64,000 nucleotides of DNA from Dipylidium caninum (GCA_017562135.1 QEYB01000701.1:1-64000), one strand, 5' to 3'. Counted from the stretch's first letter, positions 1 to 10,716 are shown. Numbers and translations: made by a program. The notes: generated from the sequence alone by a model not told the origin.

Positions 1-947
1 AGCAGTACAGTGCGTGATGAGGCAAGGCGTGAGACAAAGTTGGCAGACAGAGCGCTGAATCGCGCTACATGAAGAAAGAGAACAAAGGACAGAACCTGAA
101 TCACTCTGTAATTCGAATGTGTTCGATAAAGAGCTGAGGTCGCAGTCCAAATAATACCATTCAATCCCTCGCAGAGCCAAAGATAGCACTTACACACGAC
201 AAATACCGCTACCGACGAGCGTAGTCATGTGGAAAAGTAGTAAGTACTGAAGCGCCAACCTCTCAGGATAGATGTCATAACGGGCACTCGTTAAGTACCT
301 GAGTGTTGAGTGGTGGGAGAATCTAATCAATGGAAGTAGAGGGCGCTGAGCAGCAAAAATAACCTCAATACGTAATTGGTTTCAGCTGCACAACGAAAAG
401 CCTCGGTCGGTCCAGGTGAAACCGTTGAAATAGCCGTGTTCGTAGTCACTTACTCCTTGGAGCGGGGGGAGGCGTCCCACTGAAATATTCGCATAACTGG
501 AGATACCAGTCATGGCGAGCCGGTGGTGGAGAATGCGGTCAAGCGAGGATTACAAGAACGCTACCTTCACATTGCAAGCCCCTCACATCTCGTTCCCTCC
601 AATCGATTTTTATACCCGTTTAAGGACAGTTGGTGCAACTCGCCTTCTGAATGACTGCAAACATTGGCTCATCGCATCGGCTGACCACTGGAGATGAAGT
701 GGAAGGAATTGCGGATTTCAGGTGCGGCGGAGAAAAAGGAAACTTGGCTGATGTTACAGGTCATGCAAGAGGTCCACACGATGTCGCCGGATTGAGACAC
801 TCAACGCATGCCGCCAGAACAAAACGGCAGAACAGGGAAGTTGCATACGTTCAACCACCCGCGTCCACCAGTATTAACAGTGCTCTCAAGCGCTCACTGA
901 CTTTACTCCCACTGGTCAAAGACATGCGCACTCACATCCCTCATAAT

Positions 948-1322
948 TCACTGAGCTGTCGCATGTCCTGAACAACAGAGACTCGTAAGGCTGACCTCCT
1001 CGCGCACAACCAATGGAAATGTCTTCTGCGACCGCCTTCCTCCTTTCTCTCCTTCCCAATTCGTCTTAATCCCACACATTTCCCACACGTCACTTGCCGT
1101 CCCACCTATCCCTTCAAACCACCTCCGCAATTCATTAACACCTGAAACTCTGCCGCAGTTAACCGGAACAACCAAACCTCTGAAATGAAAGTGGTTAAAA
1201 GAAGAAGTGAAGATCGACAATGTTGTTTGCTTGATTACCGTCTTCACCCTCGAGCGCGCGGCTGCTGAGTGAAGCAGCAGGAGAAAAAAGAAAGTGGCTG
1301 AGGACAACCAGCCATAATGCAT
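948..1322 (-). CDS. Candidate small secreted protein ORF (124 aa)
   Basis: The ORF starts at a true ATG and its first 22 residues look like a signal peptide: a short N-region (MHYGWLSSAT), a hydrophobic core (FFFLLLLH) and small residues SAAA before an RSR sequence. The rest is basic and has no recognised domain. The start lies inside a dispersed family F repeat (1245-1570). In unit B the same ATG is present, but small indels shift the frame and end the protein after about 25 codons. The protein could be a chance ORF in a repeat. A GTTTCAG acceptor-like site in its second half means it may instead be spliced. Function is unknown. Confidence 0.25.
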   Translation of the reverse strand: MHYGWLSSATFFFLLLLHSAAARSRVKTVIKQTTLSIFTSSFNHFHFRGLVVPVNCGRVSGVNELRRWFEGIGGTASDVWEMCGIKTNWEGEKGGRRSQKTFPLVVREEVSLTSLCCSGHATAQ

Positions 1323-1570
1323 CTCTGACGCAACAGCAGAATCACTTTATGGAGACTGCGACGCCGCATAGTGACACATGAAGAGGATAAAGGGATGTAG
1401 TAGCAACTCCTCCACGCCCTCCGAAAACCCGCACAACGGCTCGACTGATCCTTCTACCGAAGTGACATTTGCCCTTTCTCGCAGACTCACCATTCCTCCC
1501 ATTCCCCCGCACCTCCCTAACACACCTACAGCCGACCATCCTCCTGAAAGTCTCCAAACCACAATAAAAA
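1245..1570 (-). repeat. Family F dispersed repeat, copy in unit A
   Basis: Read on the minus strand, this segment shares with other family F copies the order: an acidic GF-x-E-x-VE peptide, a hydrophobic HPFIL core near 1380-1410, a TCACTATGCGGCGTCGCAG-like string, and a CTCCTGCTG-rich stretch. The peptide GFSEGVEELLLHPFILF here parallels GFPEDVEDFPLIPFILL at 28.9 kb in the same frame. Confidence 0.6.
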
Positions 1571-2020
1571 CCACTGTCTCACTACTCGTCCATTATTTCA
1601 CTGGTAACCGACTGTACATACCCTTCAGAAAAGCTCTCTTGACGCTAGCATAACACATGAAATGACTTTACACCTCGTTTACTGTGCAGTGTTCAAGTGA
1701 TTAAAATAAGGCAGAGATCAAAAAGGGCAGAGGAGATGAGAAAAGAGGAGAAGGAGGGAGAATGGCAGAGCTGTTGTGCAGTCTGCACTGGAATACTTTA
1801 ACACGGACGGCATCGGCGCTCCCCCTCGCAGATACAGATGGCGGTTGTCGTTGACTGAGCCCCGAATCCGCCTCGGAGCGCATCCTCTGCTGCACACAGC
1901 TAACGGAGAGAAGTGGACAAGTTGAAAATCACACTAGTAAAGAATTGACCGTTGACCTAGGATTATTGATTTTCAAAGGCACGGTACTTTCCTGATAACC
2001 TGGTTATTACTTCCCACCAA

Positions 2021-2957
2021 ATGAAGGGCAAATGTTTGACATATCAGATGTGCAATCATGAGGTTTCACCTGACGTTGTCACCACGCAGGAATCTACTGT
2101 ACAAGCGGGAGAAAACTGTCGAACAACGGATGGCTCACATATCCTAACAAAGGCCTCCTTGAGCATATTCCAGCTACCCAGCGTGACCATCTGGCCACGT
2201 ACTAATTTACGTCCGAAGGGTCTGTTCAGGCGGGCGAAAACCGGAATGTATAAAGCAACATCACATCCTGGAAGTGAAAGAGCTATTGAGGTAGCAGAAT
2301 ATGAAAGAATCATAAAATAGTTAGAATATGACACGATGAAACGTGTGCCACCTAGTCGGCAGTGCTCAAGAAGGAAGATAACATCCGATTGATATAAACT
2401 GGTGTTGCAAAAGAGAACACACAATCACTTGCAAAGCCAGTGCGCCAACGACAATGGCAGCCAGGAAAGGTGGGAAAGTGTCAGGGTGGGGGATTTGTGC
2501 GCTGGGGGTCAGTTGCTTTACGAAGAACCTGACCGGATCACGTCATTAAGAAAAGGCCCGTCACTACTGGGGATGCAGTCCACCCAAGCGTAGACGCATG
2601 GAAACACATGTTTAGGCCAGTTCGACAAGAGGAATATACCTTCATTGAAGAAATGTTGCAGGAAACAAGCAAAGCAACAGGGCAAGGTAATACAGCTTTG
2701 AATGAATAACTTGTTACCGGCCAAAACCAACAACATATTCGATGCAAGGACAACTACTCGTACCAACATGAAAGCCGACATTAAGGTCATCAGAAGAGGA
2801 AGGAAATAAGATTTTTTGGAATGGGTGAGAGAGTCGCCCATGACAAAGAGGTTGACACCTGAAGAGGAAGACAATAACTTGATAAAATTCTTCCTTCTCT
2901 AGTCGAAAGACGAAAAAAACAGGAAAAGTAACCGCTGGTTCGCAGTTGAACAATTAA
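2021..2957 (+). pseudogene. Decayed copy of the 337-codon ORF family (unit A)
   Basis: DNA here aligns with 21430-22314 of arm C: both contain a VVTTQEST/VVATKETT block, a SIFQLPSVTIWPR/SISRLQIVTIWPR block, a PPKRRRME basic motif, and a common end at GAACAATTAA. The first part is open from an ATG at 2021 for 99 codons, then the frame is broken by several indels before the terminal stop at 2955-2957. The N-terminal myristoylation-type sequence and polybasic segment of arm C are missing. The 5' flank (TTGACCTAGG...ATTGATT) is still recognisable upstream. Some breaks may be sequencing errors, because unit B breaks at different places. Confidence 0.65.
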
Positions 2958-3751
2958 GCAATTGACTACTTTCCCATCAGTATGATCAACGTCCAATGCA
3001 CTACATTGTATGCGTATATATTCATCCTGATTTAATACAGACACGCAAAAGGAAACCAGAGTTCATGTGAACGGACAAAAGTTAAATACCATTTCAAACT
3101 GCAAGAACGCATCAGCATTTCGGAGATTACTTATTTAACTGAGCTGAAGACTGTGTGCTCAACTATCTGACACATTGCATTATTTTGTAATTTCAATGCC
3201 TTCCGCGATATCTGTACTAACCAACTAAGTAAACACTAAATAAGGCCAATTAGGTTTAATCTGAGGCGAGTTTACAGGCGAGAGCAAATGTCCACTCGTA
3301 TAAGTACATGCTCTTTCCGCCTACAAAATCGACAAATCGCCTGCAACAGCAACGAGGTGGAATTCACCAAATAGCATTCATGACAAATATCAGGTAGCAA
3401 TGATTAGCAATCAAAAACTTACAAAATTCAGACACTCCGACAGCGGGAACTACAAAAGTATCTTCGGACGTTCACTGAAATGCGCACCAACGCAAAACAA
3501 GGCCACAGCCGCCTACTAAAACAAAATAATATTTAGTGTTTTTTTTTTCAACCACTTCAATGCCGTCTTCTGTAACCAGACATATAAACTGCTTTTCATA
3601 ATTTTTAAAAATAAGTGCACGGTTAGTGTAAGGATTTATTGCCGATTATGTGCCTAATAAGCTGATACACTTCTAATTACTCAATGTTATATACCATCGT
3701 AACGCGCTTAATTTTATCTCCCAAAACTGCTAAACCTGATCACGTCTTGAA
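2958..3751. other. A+T-rich spacer without a supported gene
   Basis: No coding signal was found. The segment is matched in unit B (55605-56400). Its left end (about 2960-3230) also aligns with the 3' flank of the arm C ORF, up to an AAGTAAACACTAAATAAGGC string. On the minus strand an AATAAA lies at about 3632-3637, roughly 115 nt beyond the stop of the 209-codon minus-strand ORF, and could be its poly(A) signal. Confidence 0.5.
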
Positions 3752-4381
3752 TCATCTTGACATGACATACATCTCACATTGGACCCGCCCTTCCTCCGGC
3801 TCTCCCTCCACTTTCCTCATCCACTCATCGGGTGGCGTGTGCGTGCCAGAATGGTGCGGTGAAGGCCTCGCTGAAGAACTGGCCTCTGGTGCGCACAAGG
3901 TTTCACTGACCCGCCCACTCAGTGCTGTCATCGCACCTTCAATAAGGCGACCACGTTGCCATTCGCCTCCCGTCTGCCTTGTGGCGGACTGCCTCGGGCA
4001 CCGAGCAACGCTTCCGCCTGAGAGGAGGAAGGGATCCCCTAACATGTCCAACTCTTCGCCATACTCACCTACCGTCGCAAGCCTACATGAGCTGTAGACG
4101 CGTTCCATGTGCTCCATTTGCAATTGAGTGACTACGCCTTCACTCTTTCCTCTTGTTAAATTGCCTCGTTCCACGTCAATTCCACAACTCTGATTCCAAC
4201 TTCCACCCACCACCTTGACCCCATCCCAACTCTCCGCCCCTGATTGTATATAATCCTGGTCGGAAATTCGCATCGTTTGACCTAATCTGATCAACTTCCA
4301 TCGCCTTCGCTCATCTCCACTCCTGTCTCGTGCCCATTTCTCTATGAGCAACTCAGGACGGCTTTTTATAAACTCTTCCAT
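3752..4381 (-). CDS. Unknown charged protein, ORF of 209 aa (last part of a minus-strand gene)
   Basis: The ORF begins at ATG 4381 and runs 209 codons. The first 60 residues are strongly charged and helix-like (MEEFIKSRPELLIEKWARDR, then RRRWKLIRLGQ) and agree with unit B, where the same reading frame continues upstream through one TAG into another open exon (57043-57180). The C-terminal half is less protein-like and may be intron or UTR read through. An AATAAA about 115 nt downstream is compatible with a 3' end. The exon ending at 4565 lies just upstream on the same strand, so these are probably exons of one gene. A 165 bp piece of the C-terminal part recurs at 45845-46020. No family was recognised. 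Confidence 0.45.
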   Translation of the reverse strand: MEEFIKSRPELLIEKWARDRSGDERRRWKLIRLGQTMRISDQDYIQSGAESWDGVKVVGGSWNQSCGIDVERGNLTRGKSEGVVTQLQMEHMERVYSSCRLATVGEYGEELDMLGDPFLLSGGSVARCPRQSATRQTGGEWQRGRLIEGAMTALSGRVSETLCAPEASSSARPSPHHSGTHTPPDEWMRKVEGEPEEGRVQCEMYVMSR

Positions 4382-4564
4382 TTTTCTTTCAAGCTACTCT
4401 TCATTCTCCTTCATTCTTCGTCCAAACTCGCCACTCCGATTTCGGCCACTCGCTCGGGGGTGAACATCTCTTTCACCTGCCTCAAACAGGCAGTCCTCTC
4501 AATGACACAGCTCATCTCATCGTCTTTGGAACTACGGCTACCAAAGTACCATCAAGTCTTTAGT

Positions 4565-5077
4565 TCACGTGGCATCTAGGAACCCATCACATAAAATCCC
4601 GAAAAGTAGGTGCTTTTCACGATAACACCTGCATAGGCACGAATCGCAGATATATATTGCTGAACGGCCTCCCACGAACGACTTCCTGACCGGTGAGCTG
4701 CCATCACAGTGGACGAGGTGAGTGCTGCGATGGGGAACGTAGATGGGCGTGGTGCTCGTCTTCACCACTCTATCAGTATCGAAATCAGGGACGCAGAGAA
4801 ACAGATCGCCTTGATCGTCAAGGAGGGTGAAGGGGCCACTGAGCTGATGTTCTAACACGCATCTGCACCGCTCGCATAACCTGGACAGTCTTGCATACGC
4901 TCCTCTAAGTCGACTTGGGCAGTTTGTAGGCAAACGTAGGACATCATCATGTCCTACGAATTCACCATCGGAATTTTCCCCGTCAGACCTTTGTGGAAAG
5001 ACGCCTTTATTTCCCTTTGTGGCTATCAAGATAGCCACAACCGAGTGATCAAACTTTATCGTACAACCCTGGGTCAC
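4565..5077 (-). CDS. Cysteine-rich internal exon of an unknown minus-strand gene
   Basis: A 170-codon open frame begins directly after a TTCTTTAACTTAG acceptor at 5078, starts with GTG rather than ATG, and is therefore likely an internal exon. Features include LCERCRC near residue 90, the segment FTLLDDQGDLFLCVPDFD, and a second Cys cluster YICDSCLCRCY near the end. In unit B two offset single-base differences change about 30 residues between the two conserved blocks and then return to the same frame. Other indels break B upstream, so B is open only for the last 91 codons. The two copies together suggest one real coding exon whose copies carry different small errors or lesions. No known domain was identified. 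Confidence 0.5.
   Translation of the reverse strand: MTQGCTIKFDHSVVAILIATKGNKGVFPQRSDGENSDGEFVGHDDVLRLPTNCPSRLRGAYARLSRLCERCRCVLEHQLSGPFTLLDDQGDLFLCVPDFDTDRVVKTSTTPIYVPHRSTHLVHCDGSSPVRKSFVGGRSAIYICDSCLCRCYREKHLLFGILCDGFLDAT
4935..4958. other. Perfect 10-bp hairpin
   Basis: CGTAGGACAT and ATGTCCTACG flank a CATC loop. The hairpin is identical in unit B at 57585-57608. It sits inside the Cys-rich minus-strand exon. Confidence 0.7.
5017..5040. other. Perfect 11-bp hairpin
   Basis: TTGTGGCTATC and GATAGCCACAA are separated by AA. The hairpin is identical in unit B at 57664-57687 and lies about 80 bp from the hairpin at 4935. It encodes part of the exon 4565-5077 on the minus strand. Confidence 0.7.
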
Positions 5078-5096
5078 CTAAGTTAAAGAACACTCC

Positions 5097-5357
5097 TTAC
5101 CATATGCAGAATAATGGAGGATGCCTTGAGAAACCGAATTTAAGTGAAGCCTTTAATAGCCAAGGAGTCACGCTATGCCAATGGAAATTAATAGCGAACA
5201 AAAGAAGTTTCCCGGCATAGTGATTTAGTTCGTGGCATCGTGAGAGACTGTCAATCACATTTAAAGTCAACCGACTTCGAGGAAGTGGTTTTGGGAGTTC
5301 GTGGAGAAATAAAGCTAGGGAGAGTGGAGTGAAAGGCTTACTGAAAGGCGCTTTCAT
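5097..5357 (-). CDS. Candidate 86-aa ORF upstream of the Cys-rich exon
   Basis: The ORF starts at a true ATG (5357) and ends 19 bp before the Cys-rich exon on the same strand. Unit B keeps the same ATG and about 45 residues before an indel changes the end. The N-terminus (MKAPFSKPFTPLSLALFLHE) is mildly hydrophobic. It could be the first exon of the gene continued at 5077, but no intron gives a consistent frame. The only GT-AG pair at the junction is 23 nt long (5078-5100) and would place a stop. It may be fortuitous. Confidence 0.2.
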   Translation of the reverse strand: MKAPFSKPFTPLSLALFLHELPKPLPRSRLTLNVIDSLSRCHELNHYAGKLLLFAINFHWHSVTPWLLKASLKFGFSRHPPLFCIW

Positions 5358-6013
5358 AAGGGTGGAGAGAGGAGAGGGAGGGGAGAGGGAGGTGCCACGT
5401 GAAGAAGATGTCCTGCGTTCCGGAGGAAGAAGTGAAGACCAGTGGAGGGCAGGCGGTGTCTGCGATTACCAGTGGTCAGGTTGCTTAATAATGGCGTGGA
5501 ATATGCCACGTGCATCTCAGCAACGTCGCTGATTGACATTGAGTTAGTTGGATGGGCATAAATTAATAAATATTAAAACGAGAAAAATTTGGCAGTATAG
5601 TAAGCTCCGGCACAGTTGTCAAAGTAACTACTATTAGGTTTTCATTGTACATTAGGCAGAGTCAGGTTTCCAGCCGCTGCTTCGGAGGAGCAATTGAAAT
5701 AGGTGGAAGAGAAGAGTATAGTTGGGAATTCCTGTGGTGAATCAGAGGTGCTAGTGGATTTCGTGGTTGTTGGGCAATTACCTTACTGACAAATGTGCTG
5801 ATGAAAGTGGAGCTTCAACGCGAGTTAGAATTAAAAGGTCCTCAGATCTTCTTGTTTTTCGAAGTTCCCCATTTATTCTACGATTACTGTTTTATCGGAC
5901 TGCCGTTTAGTCTGGCGGGAGCTTATGCTCATTTGAGAGCTTTCATCTGAGACGTATTATTGCTTCTTCTGATCCTCTACCTGCATTTCAAGTGACGAGG
6001 CAATCACGTCGAC

Positions 6014-6285
6014 ATGCTACCCTATATCGCCGGTCAGTTGCTCGTCGAAGAGGCAGCTCAAGCTAAGCTGCAGCCAGTTTCGCGCAGTCTCGGCGTCGTG
6101 TGCCACGGTAAAGGAGGTGAAAGTTGCTGTGCATTCAATGCAAGGCAGCGAAGGAAGCTGAGGACGAATGCACGGAGAAGTGCGCGAGGCATTTGACAAC
6201 TGACGAGATGCAACAGAAAGCTCACTTTGTGATCGTAGGCGAAGGATGCTACTCAAAGTGGGATAGTTCAGAGCAGCCCTGGTAG
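6014..6285 (+). pseudogene. Frame-broken copy of the 89-aa ORF of unit B
   Basis: The start and first 36 codons match the ORF at 58672, then two single-base insertions around 6118-6125 shift the frame and bring an early stop at 6194-6196. Downstream sequence up to the original stop at 6283-6285 is otherwise preserved. The break is exactly the type that could be a consensus error. Confidence 0.5.
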
Positions 6286-6903
6286 AAGTTTTTTCTACAC
6301 GTGCAACCCCGTCTGTTTACTGAGCATTCACAGTGTGTACATGGAGGCGTAGGTGGTTGGGAGGTTTGCACAGGAGAGTTTGGACTCGGAGCCAAGTCCC
6401 AAATGACGTGGTAGACAGGAAGAGGATGTCGACTCTACAATCACAGAAGCTTCCGTCCTCGTCCATTCGTGGACCTGTTGAAGTTTTCTTCGGCCTGTGC
6501 TGTCTAGTCGATTGTCAGGCAATCACAGTCCTCACTTTGAGAGGCTACAAAGCTCAGCCGCAAGTGACCTACTTCTGCAAGTGTCTGATGCATGCATGTG
6601 CTCGCTCACCACACTTGTGGTGCTCCTGTACTCAACTCTTATCATTTTCAGGTAATTCGGACTTAGAAGGAAGAGGCCTCTGTCAAACAAATGTCCACAT
6701 GTAATGGATACATGTCCAAAAAGCAGGGCGATTTGAAAGATGCCAACCCGAAGGCGGAAGTCACATTTTAGTGGGAACACTGTTTGCATCAAATAAGCTG
6801 CGTCAAATCCTCTACAAGATAGGACTCAAGACAGGCTGGCAACACATTCTTACACCAATTGTCTGTGGTCAGGGACTTTAGATGACGGCCTCTTCGACAT
6901 GGC

Positions 6904-6941
6904 GAGACGAGACGAGACGAGACGAGACGAGACGACGAGAC
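6904..6941. repeat. (GACGA)n microsatellite, unit A
   Basis: GAGAC/GACGA pentamers run in tandem. The unit B copy at 59555-59600 has extra CAGAC variants, so repeat number differs between copies. Confidence 0.9.
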
Positions 6942-7694
6942 GGGTCCAGATAGGTCGGAGAACGAACAGTTGGCCAAGTTTGTCTTCTTCCACCAACATC
7001 AAACCGTTGTCAACCTCGGCGCTGCAAGCCACCAATGTGAGGTCCTCCTTGATTATTGTGTGATGACAAAGAACAAAATGTTCGACAAGGCGTTCCATGA
7101 GAAGACAGACACGCAGACGGAGCGGAGACGGAGACGGCGATATAGAGTTACGCCTATGAAGGGAATATTTCGTTGAGGCTTACAAACACTAAATCTTCAA
7201 ATCAACCTACAAGTCGCTCGCTCAACTACTGGGGGTGAATAGCGCACGACGAAAGGTGAAAAATCTGTGATAGATATGCTCACCAGGTACCAATCAAAGG
7301 CGGGCACAAAGGCTTAAACTGCAAAGGAATTTGGATCACATCAAACAAACCGATTGAAGAGATATACCACTTCCAAGCTTATGATCCAACAGCCTTACGG
7401 AGGGAGAATGACAAAAGTAGAACACATGCACGAAAGTTTAGACAATAAACTAACTCCCAGACCATGTGACTCCCGAAACAGTAAAAAAATATATGTACAC
7501 TTATTATTGTACTATGGGGGCCGTAAAATAATAATAACACTTGACAGATATGGGAAAGTCAGCAATTGGAGTATGCGAATCAACCGCACATGCACCCAGA
7601 TTAAAATACAACTGATTGATATTGTTAATCGTTGGAAACCTGACTGCAAACGCTGCATCAGCACAAGAAATATCAGAATCCTGTCCTCCCGCTT

Positions 7695-7696
<2 letters not shown>

Positions 7697-7728
<32 letters not shown>
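7697..7728. repeat. (GGCA)n microsatellite, unit A
   Basis: About eight CAGG tetramers occur in tandem. The unit B array (60345-60378) is interrupted by GTG. Confidence 0.95.
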
Positions 7729-8958
7729 CCAACGGGAAGAGGCCTTGACTGACGTGGAGGTGATTTTCATCTTTGTCTGCCCATATGACAGGGAAGGCGT
7801 GGCGAGGTGACGAGATGCACACACGGCGAGTGGCGTGTCTGTGAGGCTTATTGGAGAGAAGGAGAAATGCTCTGTGTTGTATGTATTCTCCACTTGACCA
7901 TAGTATTGTGGACACGAGGACAGATTGCACTTGTCCGCACCACAGGTGTGAAGAAGAGTGAGGAGAAGCGGAAATCAGTGGTTAGGGCAAACGCGGCCTC
8001 GCCTTAGTCTCATGTGGGAGGAAAGTGCTCGCCATGTGGAGTGGCAATGTCATAGTCGACTTGTTACAAGATGATGGCTCAAAGGAGGAGTCTGATGATA
8101 ACCAGAAGCATTGATAGGAGAAAGAAGAAGAAGAAAAAAGGAGAAGGAGGAGGGCACAAATAATGCAGAGGAGAGGGATTTGTGGTCAAATAAGAGAATA
8201 GACAAAGGGAAAGGAAGGGAAGGTAAGGGAATGGAAGGGAAGAGTGAGGAAGGGTGGGGAAGGGAAGGGAAGAGGGAAGAAAAGGAAGAATGAAGGAATG
8301 AGGGCAACTAGAGGGCGAGGAAAGCGTCTATTCACTCTCACCTGTTTTGATATCGAGGGCGAATAATAAGGTTGACAGGCGGCCTCTGACTGAATCAGAA
8401 GAGATGTGCCTTTGCAAAGGTATTGCAGGAGAGAGAATGGGCTAATGGTGAGTGGCGAGAGAAGTGGGTTGGACTCAGTTGATTTATGGAGTTATCACAG
8501 TTGTAGCCGAATGTGTGACGAGAGCAAGAGCAAGAGCAAGAGCAACCAAATTGGTGAAGAAGGTGGGACTAGACTGCGTGAAGATATTGGCAGATGCAAG
8601 ATGCAGAAGAAGCGAAGGCGAAGACCACGGTGAGGGTGTTTCAACGAACGAGTCGGCAGTTGGGGTGAGTGGTCAGACTAGTGAGCATAGGTTGAGTTCT
8701 GCCCATTACCGTGGCAAACGCCGCTGCCGAAAGCCTCGGGCATGACGCTTTAATTTAACCCTCAAACTGAGCGTGAAGAGGACGAGATTGCAAGCGAGAC
8801 GACACAATAGAGACAGGAAGAGTGGGGTAAGTTGCCTTGATTGCCGGTCCTTTGCTCGCCTTAAGAACGAGTTTACTCCAACGACGCGTGGTCACGTCCG
8901 TTTGAATATGGCGTCCATCGCGACTCCAAGGGCGCCACGCCTTACCCACTATTCGAAG

Positions 8959-10716
8959 TCGCGCGGCTAGAGCGGAGGCGGAAGTGGAAGGGTGGAAGCG
9001 CAAGAGAAAGCAGGACTTGGATGCGGTGGAAGCGCAACGAGTCGGACGGAGCGATGCGGAGGGGGATGCGGAGGCGGATGTGGAGGCGGAGATGGAGACG
9101 GAGCAGAGATGGAAGCGGATGCGGAGACGGGAGGGGGCGGAGGCGGAAGTGGAGCGAATGCGAGGGCGAGGACCGGGACGGAGGAAATGGAGGAAGACGA
9201 TTGTGAGCGAGGGCGAGAGGAAAGAAGCTGAAGAAGCAATAAGCATGAGAGATGTATTTTCAGAGGCAGAATACAAAAGTGTAAGCATGAGATCGAGGGG
9301 GAGAGAAGCAGAAGCAGAAGGAGAGGAAGTGGAAGTGGAAGAAGAGGGAGAAGGAGAGGGTGAGAGGGAGAGAGACGTCGAATTGCAGTTGGAGAGAAGG
9401 GCGAAAGAAGAGGAGTCTGAGTCTGGGGAGGATGACTCTGAGTCGGCTGAAGAAGCCCTCCAACGCATCCGTGAGTGGTCGCTTACATCGTCTCATGGTC
9501 AACGTAGTCTTTTCGAGGAGTGTTGGCCGATGGTTTATCAGTGATCGTCGAGTGACGAGAATGTGTCTTCTCTGCCTAGTTGGCAATCGAATACGTTGCA
9601 GCGGGGAGACGTTGGCGAAGCCGCTCGCAGGTGCCTCCGTGTGTGACTGGCACGCATTAATAGGGAGGAGGAGTCTGGGGAAGATGTCTCCGAGTCGGCC
9701 GAAGAAACGCTCGAAGGCACCCGTGAGTGTTCGCTCACTTCATCTTGCGATCACCGTAGTCCTCCTGAGGCCTGAGGTGCAATGGTTTAGGAGCTATCTT
9801 TGACTCAAGAGACTGTTTCTGTCCACGCCACACAGTTGCCAACGGAACACGTGGCAGGGAGAGACGCCGTCGACAAAGCCAGCCACAGGCGGATCTGCCA
9901 ATGGTTGGTGGAACTTTCTACTCGAAGATGTGTCCGAAGATGACGACTCTGAGCCCCTGGAGAAAGCGCTCAAACGAATCCGTGAGTGTTCACTTACCTC
10001 GTCTTACGATGAAAATAGTCCTCCTGCGGCCGGTAGTAGTGTGGCGCAGTGGGTTGCACGAGTGATCTTCGACTGAAGAGAATGTGTCTCCTCTGCATAG
10101 GTGCCAACCGGAAGCTCTACAGTGAGGAGACTCCGCCCACGAAGCCCTCAACACGGAAGTCTGTAAGCGACCAGTGTACATTGTCTTCAAGTGTGGGTGG
10201 AAGTTGTTATCAAATGGTGAGGCCCTTAAGCCAAATGACTTCTCTTATTTTGTAGCGGAGAAGGAGATTCACGCATCTCTTCTGCTGCTTCTGGAGAAAG
10301 AAGTAGACGGCGCGAGTAGGTGGTATCACCTGGTGAGACACAAAGGTGGACGAGCAGCTGAAGTCGAGGAGCCGAGGAGCCGAGGAGGCGGCGAGTCGGG
10401 GAGGCAGGCAGTTGAGCAGTGTGGGAACGCTTTTGCAATTGGACATGGAGGCAGCCGCCAACGGAAAACCAAACATACAAAGAAATTACAAGCCCAGCTC
10501 CGTGAGGGCGATAAAGCAATGCAACAAGGTGGTTCATTAGAATTAAAGTCTAAAGAGCAGAGCCAGGCGTCTGGATAACCTTGTTATCGGCATTTTACCC
10601 GGCCGAGCGTAATGCTCATCGGCCTCATGCGCTACGTGCCACCCGCAGCAAGAGGCACCGTGGAGCAGGACTTCTTCGACTCCCAGGATTGCGGAACCGT
10701 GGTTAACGCGACATAA
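8959..10716 (+). CDS. Candidate spliced gene for an acidic, Arg/Lys-rich protein with a duplicated exon cassette (unit A)
   Basis: The proposed structure is a long charged exon ending at 9470, exon 2 at 9580-9722, exon 3 at 9836-9981, exon 4 at 10101-10162, an exon from 10256, and a terminal exon that stops at 10714-10716, with AATAAA at 10746. Donors are GTGAGT (three times) and GTAAGC; acceptors are CTGCCTAG, CACACAG, CTGCATAG and TTTGTAG. Exons 1-3 end with related peptides: SESAEEALQRIR, SESAEETLEGTR and DSEPLEKALKRIR. The three following introns also resemble each other, so exon plus intron was duplicated. Exon 1 is a glutamate/arginine-rich low-complexity segment. The terminal exon is conserved at 36580-36684. 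Small indels prevent one continuous frame (exon 2 here has a stop absent from B). Function is unknown; the composition suggests a nuclear or scaffold protein, which is only inference. Confidence 0.5.
10612..10716 (+). CDS. Terminal exon paralogous to 36580-36684
   Basis: The peptide LMRYVPPAARGTVEQDFFDS ends after QDCGTVVNAT and a TAA. The minus-strand paralogue has LMRYVPPAARATVEQDFLDS and an ending 5 residues longer. Conservation at the protein level, a common stop position and a nearby AATAAA make this the best-supported exon in unit A. An in-frame ATG at 10612 opens the segment, but an upstream intron is more likely because the preceding ORF (...KPSSVRAIK) is also conserved in the paralogue. 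The identity of the protein is unknown. Confidence 0.6.
   Translation: MLIGLMRYVPPAARGTVEQDFFDSQDCGTVVNAT

Larger units (their letters stand above)
1..10602 (+). repeat. Unit A, direct copy of unit B
   Basis: The block can be followed base by base in the same order and orientation at about 52540-64000. Matching landmarks include the motif around 2021 and 54662, the exons at 5077 and 57724, the GACGA array at 6904 and 59555, the GGCA array at 7697 and 60345, and the exons at 9580 and 62954. Homology is present at the first base of the window, so the left end lies outside. The copies differ by substitutions and many 1-2 nt indels. Around 8300-8960 unit A is shorter than B and seems to have lost sequence. 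Confidence 0.9.

Noticed and set aside
5078..5100. Possible 23-nt intron GTAAGG...TTAG joining the 86-aa ORF to the Cys-rich exon
   Set aside because: It is shorter than known spliceosomal introns of most animals, and the joined frame would meet a stop at once. The acceptor alone is kept as evidence.
10040..10080. tRNA A-box-like string GTGGCGCAGTGGG followed by TCTTCGACTG
   Set aside because: The spacing to any B-box is far too short for a tRNA or tRNA-derived SINE, and the string lies in an intron of the duplicated cassette, where neighbouring introns lack it.
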